Shown here piece after piece: positions 8,838 through 16,997 of a stretch of DNA of 61,665 nt (positions are counted from its first letter, which is position 1; each line of letters starts with the position of its first letter). The notes below the pieces were generated by a model, which did no database searches, was not told the origin of the DNA, and worked only from the letters and a program-made list of their open reading frames with translations. Origin of the DNA: CADEDH01 sp047974625 (GTDB lineage: Bacteria > Actinomycetota > Acidimicrobiia > Acidimicrobiales > SZUA-35). The stretch is from assembly GCA_047974625.1 (NCBI GenBank), contig JBKECK010000071.1, forward strand, positions 1-61,665, written 5' to 3'. The position numbers and the translations under genes are program-made.

Positions 8838-9554
8838 ATGGACCACACCGGACCGGCCGCCCCCGACCATCTCGGACTGCTCGAGGGGATGGCTACCACC
8901 CGGGCCATTCGTCGGTACCGGCCTGATCCGATCCCCCCCGAGGACCTGAACACGATCATGTTCTCGGCCACCCGGGCCCCCACCGGTTCCAACCGTCAGG
9001 GGTTCCGCTTCCTGGTGTTGCGGGACGGCCCCCGGGCCACCCGGGCCAAGGCCCTCCTGGGCGAGGCGTTCCGGGAGGGCTGGTCGGCCAAGCGGAGCGA
9101 CGACGGCTACGCCTCGGGGTCGGGGGCCGACGCCAACTCGCCCAAGGCGCGAACGGCCCGGGCCATGCAGTACTTCGTCGATCATTTCGAGGACACACCG
9201 GTGGTGGTCCTGGCCGCCATCCGCCGCCGCCACAACGGGCTCGCCGACGGGGGCAGCATCTTCCCCGCCTGCCAGAACCTGCTCCTGGCGGCCCGGGCGC
9301 TCGGCTACGGCGGGGTGATGACCGGCTGGCACCGGATGGTCGAGGGGGAGCTGCGGGAGCTGCTCGGCATCCCCGACTCCTTCGACCTCGCCGCCACCAT
9401 CCCGCTCGGTCGACCCCGAGGCGGTCACGGGCCGGTCCGTCGGCGTCCCCTGCCCGAGCTGGTCTTCGAGGACGGCTGGGACCAGCCCGCCCCGTGGGCG
9501 GCCGACCCTCCGGGCACCCGGTTCACCCGGGCCGGGCCGCCGCCGGGGCGGTGA
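8838..9554 (+). CDS. Nitroreductase family FMN oxidoreductase
   Basis: The protein has 238 residues. TTRAIRRYRPDPIP near the N terminus, SATRAPTGSNRQGFRF (FMN phosphate contact region) and QNLLLAARALGYGGVMTGW near the C terminus are typical of the nitroreductase fold, which binds FMN as a homodimer and uses NAD(P)H. The substrate cannot be predicted. The ATG at 8838 lies 60 bp after narI on the same strand with no clear ribosome site, so either start choice or leader type is uncertain; a second in-frame ATG is at 8889. Confidence 0.88.
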   Translation: MDHTGPAAPDHLGLLEGMATTRAIRRYRPDPIPPEDLNTIMFSATRAPTGSNRQGFRFLVLRDGPRATRAKALLGEAFREGWSAKRSDDGYASGSGADANSPKARTARAMQYFVDHFEDTPVVVLAAIRRRHNGLADGGSIFPACQNLLLAARALGYGGVMTGWHRMVEGELRELLGIPDSFDLAATIPLGRPRGGHGPVRRRPLPELVFEDGWDQPAPWAADPPGTRFTRAGPPPGR

Positions 9555-9569
9555 CGGCCGCACCGGGGC

Positions 9570-10259
9570 TCAGAACGGCGCCGCCCCGAGATGGTCGAGG
9601 CCCCGCTCGAGGAACGGGAACGCCTTGGGGAGGCCGAAGTGGTCGACACCGGGGAGGGTGACCAGTTCGGCGTCGGGGAGGGCCTCGGCCAGCGGATCCC
9701 CGGGGCCGGCGAAGTCGTCGCTGCCGATGACGACCAGGGTCGGGTGGGTGACCCGGGCGAGCTCGGCGGTCCCCAACGAGGGTGAGGTCCGTTGCAGGAA
9801 GGCGGCGAGCGCCCGGGGGTCGTTGCCGTCGTCGCCGGCCATGGCCACGAAGTGGGCGGCCACCCGGTCGTCGGGGTCGGCCTTGCCCTGGAGGGCGTCC
9901 AGGATCGGATTGGTGGTCCGGGTCTCGAACAGGTTGGCCCCGACGCCCCCCACCACCAGGCGGCCGAACCGGTCCGGGTGCCGTGAGGCGAGGGTGAGCA
10001 GGATCCGGGCCCCGGCCGAGTACCCGATCCCGTCGACGGGTCGATCGTCGGGCAGTTCGGCCAGGATCAGTTCCTCGATCCGGTCGTAGGCGGCCGGGTC
10101 GTGGGGCTTGTCGGCCCGACCGTGGCCGAGCAGGTCGAGCGCGATGACCTCCCGACCCGCCTCGGTCAGCAGATCGATCCAGCCCGGTTCCCGCCAGGTC
10201 CGGTCGGCCGAGGTGGTGAAGCCGTGCAGCAGCAGCACGGGATTGCCGTGGCCCGCCAT
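9570..10259 (-). CDS. Alpha/beta hydrolase
   Basis: The protein has 229 residues. The family pattern is clear: VLLLHGF (oxyanion loop), DLLGHGRADKP, the nucleophile elbow GYSAG, GSDDFAGPGD carrying the acid Asp, and PGVDHFG with the catalytic His. The start ATG shares one base with the stop of the small gene upstream (TGATG on the minus strand), which argues against the longer in-frame version reaching 10313. The substrate is unknown. It converges on the nitroreductase gene. Confidence 0.87.
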   Translation of the reverse strand: MAGHGNPVLLLHGFTTSADRTWREPGWIDLLTEAGREVIALDLLGHGRADKPHDPAAYDRIEELILAELPDDRPVDGIGYSAGARILLTLASRHPDRFGRLVVGGVGANLFETRTTNPILDALQGKADPDDRVAAHFVAMAGDDGNDPRALAAFLQRTSPSLGTAELARVTHPTLVVIGSDDFAGPGDPLAEALPDAELVTLPGVDHFGLPKAFPFLERGLDHLGAAPF

Positions 10260-10552
10260 CAGGCGCTCACCAGCTGGGCCAGGCCGGCGTCGATGCCGGA
10301 GTCGATCCGGCACCGTTCACCGTGGCCGTGGTCCGGGTGACCGGAGCGGCATCGGGCGACGTCGGCCCGCCGCCGGATGGCGGCGATGTCGGCGGTCCGG
10401 AAGCTGGCCATGCGCACGCTCCACGAATCGATGACCCGCCGGCCGCCCTCGAAGGCGAAGAACGTGGTCATCGGGCCTTCCTGCTGGTAGGCGTCGGCGC
10501 CTTCGATGATGTCGGTGGTGTCGTCGTTGAGGGTGACGGCGAACATGGGCAT
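10259..10552 (-). CDS. Small protein of unknown function with Cys/His cluster
   Basis: The protein has 97 residues. The first ~60 look like a compact alpha/beta fold (MPMFAVTLNDDTTDIIEGAD, then TTFFAFEGGRRVIDSW). Residues 68-81 contain CRSGHPDHGHGERC, two Cys and several His that could bind a metal. No family is recognised. GGAGGAATCCGC before the ATG is a strong ribosome site. It is translationally coupled to the alpha/beta hydrolase downstream, so the two probably work in the same process. Confidence 0.65.
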   Translation of the reverse strand: MPMFAVTLNDDTTDIIEGADAYQQEGPMTTFFAFEGGRRVIDSWSVRMASFRTADIAAIRRRADVARCRSGHPDHGHGERCRIDSGIDAGLAQLVSA

Positions 10553-10823
10553 GCGGATTCCTCCCCAGATCCTGCAGCCGGGACCGGAACCGGCTGTCGG
10601 GGATCACGCTACGACGACTGTGCTGTGGGGTACCAGAGGGGCAACCATGTGAATTGTCGACGGACATCGGTGGACAGACTGTGGATGACCGGCCGCCGGC
10701 GGGATCGACCGGGCCCCGGGCCGTTCGCCGCCGCGCTGGCGTACTTGCCCGGCGGGGTCCGGGCCTGTGATCGTGGAGGCCCACCGAGGGCAACCGACCC
10801 CCCGAGCAGGAGAGCAACGACCT

Positions 10824-11648
10824 ATGAGTGATCGCATCACGGTGACGATGGACGGCGGGGTAGCCGACGTCCGCCTCAACCGGGCCGACAAGATGCACGC
10901 CCTCGACCCGGCCATGTTCCGGGCCCTGGTCGACGTCTCCGATCAGCTGGCCGGCGATCCCTCGGTCCGGTGCGTGGTCCTATCGGGTGCGGGCAAGGCG
11001 TTCTGCGCCGGCCTGGACTTCGGCAGCTTCCAGGGGATGGCCTCCGATGACGACGAAGACGAGCGCGCCCCGCGCGACATCACCGCCGCCGAGGAGGGCA
11101 GGATCACCCACCTCGGCCAGCAGGCCGTCTACGGCTGGTCGTCGTTGCCGGTCCCGGTGATCGCCGCCGTCCACGGCCACGCCCTGGGGGGCGGGATCCA
11201 GCTCGCGCTGGGGGCCGACATCAGGTTCGTGGCCCCCGACGCCAAGATGTCGGTGTTGGAGATCCGCTGGGGCCTGATCCCGGACATGACCGGCACCCAG
11301 ACCCTGATCGACCTGGTGGGCCTGGACGTGGCCAAGGAACTCACCTTCACCGGCCGGATGGTCTCGGGCTCCGAGGCGGCCGAGCTCGGCCTGGCCACCC
11401 ACGTGGCCGACGATCCCCGGGCCGCGGCCCTGGAGCTGGCCGCCGAGATCGCCCAGAAGTCGCCCCACGCCATCCGGGCCGGCAAGCGGCTCCTCAACGA
11501 GGCCGGCAAGGTATCCCGGGCCGACGGCTTCCTGGCCGAGCGGACCGAGATCGCCCGCCTGATCGGCTCACCCAACCAGGTGGAACAGGTCAAGGCGTTC
11601 TTCGAGAAGCGGACCCCCGCCTTCGCCGACCCCGGCCCCGGAGACTGA
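10824..11648 (+). CDS. Enoyl-CoA hydratase/isomerase (crotonase) family protein
   Basis: The protein has 274 residues. Crotonase landmarks are SGAGKAFCAGLDFGSF (oxyanion hole), HGHALGGGIQLALGADIRFVAPD and EIRWGLIPDMTGTQ. In that last segment Glu and Asp are present eight residues apart, the spacing seen in dienoyl-CoA isomerases, so isomerase rather than hydratase activity is possible. The start ATG 10824 follows CAGGAGAG; an upstream in-frame start at 10767 lacks this. It likely acts in fatty-acid or branched-chain acyl-CoA breakdown. Confidence 0.9.
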   Translation: MSDRITVTMDGGVADVRLNRADKMHALDPAMFRALVDVSDQLAGDPSVRCVVLSGAGKAFCAGLDFGSFQGMASDDDEDERAPRDITAAEEGRITHLGQQAVYGWSSLPVPVIAAVHGHALGGGIQLALGADIRFVAPDAKMSVLEIRWGLIPDMTGTQTLIDLVGLDVAKELTFTGRMVSGSEAAELGLATHVADDPRAAALELAAEIAQKSPHAIRAGKRLLNEAGKVSRADGFLAERTEIARLIGSPNQVEQVKAFFEKRTPAFADPGPGD

Positions 11649-11702
11649 GGCCGGCCGAGCGAAGGTGGCGACGACCAGACGGGGTGATCGGGCCGGGGCC
11701 GG

Positions 11703-12497
11703 TCAGCCTGTGTGGTCGTCGGCCGGCCACTGGCCCCGGCGCCGGAGCACCTCGCGGAGCAGGGCCACCTCGTCGGTCATGATGGCATCGACCCCGAGGT
11801 CGAGCAGGTGTTCCATCTCGGTCTCGTCGTTGACGGTCCAGACGTGCACCTGGAGACCGAGCCGGTGGATCCGCTTGATCAGATGGGCGCTGGTGAAGTG
11901 GAACGGTCCGTAGCGCACCGGCACCTGCATGGCGTAGAACTGCGAGCGCCGACGGCCCAGGTGGGTGATGCCCCGGGCCGACAGGGCGGCGACGCCGGCC
12001 GGGCCGGGGGCGCGGGCCACGTTGGGGCCAAGCAGCCGGCCGACCTGGGAGATGATGCGGTCGGAGAAGGAGCCGACGCAGACCCGGTCCCCGAGATCGA
12101 GGTTTTTGACCGCCTCGACGAACGGGGCGACGGCGCTAGGTGCCTTGGGCTCGACGTTCCAGGTGATCCGAGGACCCAGCTTGTTGACGACGTCCTCGAA
12201 CCGGGGGATGGGGTGGGAGTCCCCGACGTAGAGCTCGTTGACCTCGGCCCAGGTCCGCCCTTCGATGGTGCCGGGCCGGCCGGTCACGGGCTGGGTGGTG
12301 TCGTCGTGAAAGACCACGAGCACCCCGTCGGCGGTGGCCCGGACATCGGTTTCGATGGTGGTGTACCCGAGATCGACCGCCCGCTCGAACGCGGCCATGG
12401 TATTGCCGGGGGCCACGTCGGCGCCGCCCCGGTGGGCGATACCGAACGGGACGGTTCCCTGGTTGGGGAGAGGATTGGCACGGGTCCTCGAAGCCAT
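11703..12497 (-). CDS. Glycerophosphodiester phosphodiesterase
   Basis: The protein has 264 residues. The GDPD TIM-barrel signatures are IAHRGGADVAPGNT (H22, R23), ETDVRATADGVLVVFHD (acidic metal ligands and catalytic His) and VEPKA. It hydrolyses glycerophosphodiesters to glycerol 3-phosphate and an alcohol. No signal peptide is seen, so a cytoplasmic location is likely. The ATG at 12497 sits 8 nt after a TAGGGT box (12506-12511, minus strand), so the mRNA may be leaderless. It is divergent from the SirB1-like gene. Confidence 0.92.
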   Translation of the reverse strand: MASRTRANPLPNQGTVPFGIAHRGGADVAPGNTMAAFERAVDLGYTTIETDVRATADGVLVVFHDDTTQPVTGRPGTIEGRTWAEVNELYVGDSHPIPRFEDVVNKLGPRITWNVEPKAPSAVAPFVEAVKNLDLGDRVCVGSFSDRIISQVGRLLGPNVARAPGPAGVAALSARGITHLGRRRSQFYAMQVPVRYGPFHFTSAHLIKRIHRLGLQVHVWTVNDETEMEHLLDLGVDAIMTDEVALLREVLRRRGQWPADDHTG

Positions 12498-12505
12498 CTG
12501 ACCCA

Positions 12506-12511
12506 ACCCTA
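12506..12511 (-). promoter_or_regulatory. -10 box TAGGGT, leaderless GDPD promoter
   Basis: TAGGGT on the minus strand ends 8 nt before the ATG at 12497, so transcription would begin at or next to the start codon. The same layout recurs at many genes in this window. Confidence 0.55.
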
Positions 12512-12596
12512 TCGGCCGACTCCCGGGGGTCGCTCCCACCGGCGGGGGCCGACCGAGGTGACCGGCACCCCGAAGTGCGGGCACCATAGGGTACTG

Positions 12597-13376
12597 GTGT
12601 CGCTGGCCGAGGATCTGAACGCCAGGTGTGCGGACCCGGGGGCGCGCCTCGACCTGATCATGGCCACCATCGCCACCCTGGACCGCGACGGGGCCCCCGA
12701 ACCCGACGATCTCGTCACCGAGCTCGACCGGTTGGCCGCCCCCCTGGGCACGGCGGCCGAGGTGGCCGACGTGATGGCCTACGTGTTCGGGGAGCTCGCG
12801 TTCGTGGGCGATACCTCGGGCTACCACCGGGCGCTCAACTCCTATCTCCATCAGGTCCTGGAACGCCGTCGGGGCATCCCGATCACCCTCGCTGCGGTGA
12901 CGGCCGAGATCGGCCGCCGGTGTGGGGTGACCCTGTCGGTGGTCGGCCTGCCCGGTCATGTCGTCCTGGGCGACGGGGACGCACCCCGGAGGTGGTTCGA
13001 CCCGTTCGCCGGGGGCGCCGAGCTCGACCGCCCGGCCTGTGAGGCGCTCGTGGCCCGGCTCGACGAGCGCATCACCCTCACCACGGCGATGCTCGGCCCG
13101 ATCGATCCGCGGGCCTTCGCCTCCCGGATGCTCAACAACCTCAAGGTAGCCCACGCCCGGACCGGGGATCTGGCCCGTCTGATCGAGGTGGTGACGGTCT
13201 CCTCGGACCTCAGCTGGTCGCCTCCGTCGGAACTGGCCGAACTGGCCCGGTTCCTCGGGGTCGCGGGCCGGCACGACGAGGCGGCCGGCGTCCGGACCCG
13301 GCTGATCAAGCTCGAACCGGACCGGGCCGACGCCCACCGGGCCGCGGCGCGGCGGCACCTGGCCCACCGGAACTGA
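12597..13376 (+). CDS. SirB1 family transglutaminase-like protein
   Basis: The protein has 259 residues. YLHQVLERRRGIPITLAAVTAEIGRRCGV followed by VGLPGHVV and FDPFAGG is the SirB1/transglutaminase-like core (split here only for description). The usual catalytic Cys position of transglutaminases is not conserved in this branch, so enzyme activity is doubtful. A C-terminal helical part resembles TPR repeats. GTG 12597 is the best start; TAGGGT lies just 4 nt upstream, too close for a simple leaderless model. An internal ATG at 12660 is possible but would cut conserved helices. Confidence 0.78.
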   Translation: MSLAEDLNARCADPGARLDLIMATIATLDRDGAPEPDDLVTELDRLAAPLGTAAEVADVMAYVFGELAFVGDTSGYHRALNSYLHQVLERRRGIPITLAAVTAEIGRRCGVTLSVVGLPGHVVLGDGDAPRRWFDPFAGGAELDRPACEALVARLDERITLTTAMLGPIDPRAFASRMLNNLKVAHARTGDLARLIEVVTVSSDLSWSPPSELAELARFLGVAGRHDEAAGVRTRLIKLEPDRADAHRAAARRHLAHRN

Positions 13377-13499
13377 GGCCCCCCGGCGGGCTGGAGCGCG
13401 CCCGCGGCGGCCCGGTACGATCGCCGGAGACGACGACACGTCCCGGCGCGCCCGAACCTGCAGGCCACGGCCGGCCGGGGAGAGCAGGAGCTCAACCAC

Positions 13500-14720
13500 A
13501 TGACCACGATCGAACAGCCCGACCTCGACCAGGACGCGCGGGACCAGCAGCGGGTCGAGAAGCTGTGCGATGCCCTCCTGGCCGAGATCGACCCCCGGGA
13601 GGCCTCCGCGGTGGAGTTCCTCGGGCGCCAGTTCGACTACGGCTTGGCCTGGGTGCATTTCCCCGAGGGTCGGGGCGGTCTCGGGCTCGGCCCGAAGCTG
13701 CAGACCACGATCAACCACCGTCTGGGCGAGGCGGGCGCGCCGAGCGCCTGGAGCCGGAACCCGATGGGCTACGGCATGGGTGCCCCCACCGTCGTCGCCC
13801 ACGGCAGCGACGCCCAGCTCGACCGCTACCTCCGGCCCCTGTTCACCGGTGAGGAGCTGTGGTGCCAGATGTTCTCCGAGCCGGGCGCCGGGTCGGACGT
13901 GGCCGGTCTGTCCACCCGGGCGGTCCGCGACGGTGACGAGTGGGTCCTTAACGGGCAGAAGGTGTGGACCTCGCTGGCCCACCGGGCCCGGTGGGGCATG
14001 ATCGTGGCCCGCACCGATCCCGACCAGCCCAAGCACAAGGGTCTGACCTACTTCATCATCGACATGGACCAGCCCGGCGTGGAGGTCCGACCCCTGCGCC
14101 AGATGACGGGTGAGGCCGAGTTCAACGAGGTCTACCTGACCGACGCCCGGGTCCCGGACGCGGAGCGGATGGGCGACGTCGGTGACGGTTGGCGGGTCTC
14201 GATCACCACCCTTATGAACGAGCGGGTGGCCATCGGTGGTTCGATTCCGACCCGCGGCTCGGGCTTCATCGCCCTGGCCGTCGACGCGTACAACAATGCC
14301 AACCACGGCGCCCCCCGCACCGCGGTGGAACGCGACGAGCTGATGAAGCTGTGGGTGCGGGCTGAAGTCCTGCGTCTGACCAACATCCGGGCCTCCGGCA
14401 ACCGCAAGGCGGGAACCCCCGGCCCAGAGGGCTCGGTGGGCAAGCTGGCCTCGGCCAACCTCAACAAGGACATCACCGACTACACCATCACCCTGACGGG
14501 GGCCGACGGGATGCTCTACGACAACTACGACCTGGAACAGCCGGAGACGTCGATGACGTTCTCCACCAACCAGAAGGCGTTCCTGCGGGCCCGGGCCAAC
14601 TCGATCGAGGGCGGCACCACCGAGGTGATGAAGAACATCCTCGGCGAACGCATGCTCGGCCTCCCCGGTGACGTCCGAGTGGACAAGGACGTCCCGTGGA
14701 TAGACGTGCCCCGCAACTAG
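13500..14720 (+). CDS. Acyl-CoA dehydrogenase
   Basis: The protein has 406 residues. FSEPGAGSDVAGLSTRA (FAD/substrate loop), WVLNGQKVWTS and the closing EGGTTEVMKNILGERMLGLP are standard acyl-CoA dehydrogenase signatures. It introduces a double bond into an acyl-CoA, passing electrons to ETF through FAD. AGGAG precedes the ATG at 13500, and a TACGAT box at 13416-13421 is a candidate promoter giving a leader of about 70 nt. The TAG stop is the first part of a 25-bp tandem duplication. Substrate chain length cannot be read. Confidence 0.93.
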   Translation: MTTIEQPDLDQDARDQQRVEKLCDALLAEIDPREASAVEFLGRQFDYGLAWVHFPEGRGGLGLGPKLQTTINHRLGEAGAPSAWSRNPMGYGMGAPTVVAHGSDAQLDRYLRPLFTGEELWCQMFSEPGAGSDVAGLSTRAVRDGDEWVLNGQKVWTSLAHRARWGMIVARTDPDQPKHKGLTYFIIDMDQPGVEVRPLRQMTGEAEFNEVYLTDARVPDAERMGDVGDGWRVSITTLMNERVAIGGSIPTRGSGFIALAVDAYNNANHGAPRTAVERDELMKLWVRAEVLRLTNIRASGNRKAGTPGPEGSVGKLASANLNKDITDYTITLTGADGMLYDNYDLEQPETSMTFSTNQKAFLRARANSIEGGTTEVMKNILGERMLGLPGDVRVDKDVPWIDVPRN

Positions 14721-14767
14721 TTGGGGGGCAGCCCGCCCCGGGTAGTTGGGGGGCAGCCCGCCCCGGG
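14718..14767 (+). repeat. 25-bp exact tandem duplication beginning at a stop codon
   Basis: Positions 14718-14742 and 14743-14767 are identical, each starting TAGTTGGGGGGCAGCCCGCC. The first copy begins with the TAG stop of the acyl-CoA dehydrogenase. The duplication does not alter the protein. Confidence 0.95.
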
Positions 14768-14797
14768 CCCGGGTGAATCGATCCAGCCGGGCCCGGG
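14762..14797. terminator. GC hairpin between convergent genes
   Basis: An 11-bp perfect stem (14762-14772 with 14787-14797) encloses a 14-nt loop. It lies between the acyl-CoA dehydrogenase and the histidine phosphatase genes, which converge, and could end both transcripts. No U-run follows, as is common in high-GC actinomycetes. Confidence 0.55.
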
Positions 14798-14817
14798 AGT
14801 GGGCGCCCAGATCCCGG

Positions 14818-15444
14818 TCAGCCCAGGATGAGCTCGGGTTCCACCCGGAGGTGGCCGGTTTCGTTCAGCGACACGATGGACCGTTCCCCGGTGGAGGCGG
14901 CCCGGAACCGGTTGATCGAGGTGTAGTCGGGGTTGAAGAACATCTGGGGCTCCAGGCCCAGGAGCTCGCTGGCCCACATGTTGATCACCCCGCCGTGGCA
15001 AACCACGGCGATCCGCTCACCGCGGTGGGCGGCGATGAGATCCCGCAACGTCTCGGCCACCTCGGCGGCGAAGGCGCTGCGGTCGGCGGCCATCTCGTTG
15101 TCCAGGAAACGGCGCCACGCCTCCTTGTCGCTGCGCATGACCTCCACCGGGATGTAGGTCGACGCCTCGGCGTCGTACTCGCGGACCCCGGAAACCACGG
15201 TGGCGGTGAGACCGGTGACGGCCTCCAGCGGGGCTGCGGTCTGGCGGGCCCGCCGCATGGGGCTGGTGTAGAGCGCGTGAAGGTCCTCTGACGCCAACCA
15301 GTCGGCCATGGCCTTGGCCTGGCGGTGGCCGACCTCGGTCAGCTCCGGATCGGCGGGGCCCTCGGCGTCCTCGATGTGCTCGGGGCGGGCGTGTCTCACC
15401 AGGATCAACTCCACCGGTCGGCCCCCCGGATCCGGCCCGGACAC
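14818..15444 (-). CDS. Histidine phosphatase family protein (phosphoglycerate mutase-like)
   Basis: The protein has 208 residues. The branch-1 histidine phosphatase core is visible: LVRHARPEH (catalytic H18), SPMRRARQTAAPL and the second His in VVCHGGVI. It forms a phosphohistidine intermediate; the substrate is not predictable, and ARPEH rather than GET/GxT after RH fits a broad-specificity phosphatase better than a glycolytic mutase. The start GTG at 15444 gives a short Pro/Gly-rich lead-in to the first strand. It is divergent from pyruvate kinase. Confidence 0.85.
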   Translation of the reverse strand: MSGPDPGGRPVELILVRHARPEHIEDAEGPADPELTEVGHRQAKAMADWLASEDLHALYTSPMRRARQTAAPLEAVTGLTATVVSGVREYDAEASTYIPVEVMRSDKEAWRRFLDNEMAADRSAFAAEVAETLRDLIAAHRGERIAVVCHGGVINMWASELLGLEPQMFFNPDYTSINRFRAASTGERSIVSLNETGHLRVEPELILG

Positions 15445-15556
15445 ACGAAGTCGCTCACCTGGACCTCACCTCGACGCGGGCACTAGTTTGGTGACGCGGG
15501 CCTATCTCGGCAGGGGGCCACATGTGGCGTTCGTCCAGGCGTCGGGGTGCACTCGA

Positions 15557-15562
15557 TATCAT
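15557..15562 (+). promoter_or_regulatory. -10 box TATCAT, leaderless pyk promoter
   Basis: TATCAT ends 7 nt before the GTG at 15570, so the predicted transcript begins at the start codon. This also decides between the GTG and the longer in-frame ATG at 15522. Confidence 0.6.
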
Positions 15563-15569
15563 CACCCCA

Positions 15570-16997
15570 GTGAAGCGCCGTACCAAGATCATCGCCAGCC
15601 TCGGGCCCGCAAGCGCCGACGAGTCCACGATCAAAGCCATGATCGAAGCGGGCATGGACGTGGCCCGCCTCAACCTCTCCCACGGCAGCGTCGACGACGC
15701 CATCGTCCTGCTCCGCCACATTCGTCGCATCTCCGAAACGGTGGGGCGCGAGGTGGGCATCATGGCTGACCTCCCCGGCCCCAAGGTGCGGATCGGCAAG
15801 CTCGACGCCCCGGTCGACCTGGCCGTCGGCCACGAGATCCTGCTCGAACCCGGCGACGAGACGAGCACCGCCGGTCGGTTCACGGTGGACTACGACGGTC
15901 TGCTCACCGACGTCCAGATCGGCGACCGCCTGGCCGTCGGCGACGGCGCCATCATCCTCGAGGTGATCGACCACGAACCCTCGGCCCTCCGGGCCCGGGT
16001 CGTCTTCGGCGGCGCCACCCAGGGTCGGCCCGGCCTCCACATCCCGTCGGACCGACTGAAGCTGACCACGCCCACCCGCCACGACCTCCGCCTGCTCGAC
16101 GCCATGGTCGACGAGGATGTCGACATCGTGGCCCTGTCGTTCGTCCGGTCGGCCCACGACGTTCGCCGGGTCGGCCTCGAACCCACCCCTCGGGGGCCGC
16201 TGGTGGTGGCCAAGATCGAGACCCGGGCTGCCATCGACAACCTCGACGGCATCATCACCGAGTCCGGGGCCATCATGGTGGCCCGGGGCGACCTCGGCAC
16301 CGAGCTCAGCCTCCAGGATCTGCCCCACCTCCAGAAGGAGATCATCGCCCGCTGTATCGCGCTCGGCCGTCCGGCCATCACCGCCACCCAGATGCTGGAG
16401 TCGATGATCACCTCGCCGTCGCCCACCCGGGCCGAGGCCTCCGATGTGGCCAACGCCGTCTTCGACGGCACCAGTGCGGTGATGCTCTCGGCGGAGACCG
16501 CCATCGGCCACGACCCGGCGCACGTGGTGGCCACCATGGCCAGCATCGCCCATCGGGCCGACCAGGAGTTCGACTACGACAGCTGGGCCATCCAGCTCCG
16601 GCGGGACCAGCTCCTGGAACCCCAGAGCCAGGACTCGGCAGTGACCGACGTGATGACCATGGCCACCTGGCAGGCAGCCCGCGAGATCGACGCCAAGGCC
16701 ATCATCTGCATCACCCGGTCAGGGTTCACCGTGCGGGCCATCGCCCGATTCCGGCCCGAGGTGCCGATCCTGGCCTTCAGCCCCGAGGAACGCACGATCC
16801 GCCAGCTCACCATGAGCTGGGGGGCCACCCCGATCAAGATCGACCGCATCGAGGACAACGTGTCCACCGTGCACCACGCCCTCGAACAGGCCAAGGCGGA
16901 GGGCCACCTCCGCGCCGGCGACATCGTGGCCGTGCTCGGCGGCAGTTCGGCCAACATCGGGGCCACCGACACCCTGCGGATCGTGCGCTGCCCCTAG
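15570..16997 (+). CDS. pyk: Pyruvate kinase
   Basis: The protein has 475 residues and converts phosphoenolpyruvate plus ADP to pyruvate plus ATP. The opening KRRTKIIASLGPAS, ARLNLSHG, the active-site block VAKIETRAAIDNLDGI with MVARGDLGTEL, and PAITATQMLESMI with EASDVANAVFDGTSAVMLSAET follow the family closely (quoted in pieces). The C-terminal allosteric domain is present. GTG 15570 is preferred because the conserved N terminus begins there and a TATCAT box sits 7 nt upstream. The stop shares one base with the patatin start. Confidence 0.96.
   Translation: MKRRTKIIASLGPASADESTIKAMIEAGMDVARLNLSHGSVDDAIVLLRHIRRISETVGREVGIMADLPGPKVRIGKLDAPVDLAVGHEILLEPGDETSTAGRFTVDYDGLLTDVQIGDRLAVGDGAIILEVIDHEPSALRARVVFGGATQGRPGLHIPSDRLKLTTPTRHDLRLLDAMVDEDVDIVALSFVRSAHDVRRVGLEPTPRGPLVVAKIETRAAIDNLDGIITESGAIMVARGDLGTELSLQDLPHLQKEIIARCIALGRPAITATQMLESMITSPSPTRAEASDVANAVFDGTSAVMLSAETAIGHDPAHVVATMASIAHRADQEFDYDSWAIQLRRDQLLEPQSQDSAVTDVMTMATWQAAREIDAKAIICITRSGFTVRAIARFRPEVPILAFSPEERTIRQLTMSWGATPIKIDRIEDNVSTVHHALEQAKAEGHLRAGDIVAVLGGSSANIGATDTLRIVRCP

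Noticed and set aside
11703..14306. An 867-codon minus-strand frame
   Set aside because: Only its last 264 codons (to 12497) are a real gene, the glycerophosphodiesterase. The rest is antisense to SirB1-like and acyl-CoA dehydrogenase genes and lacks homology.
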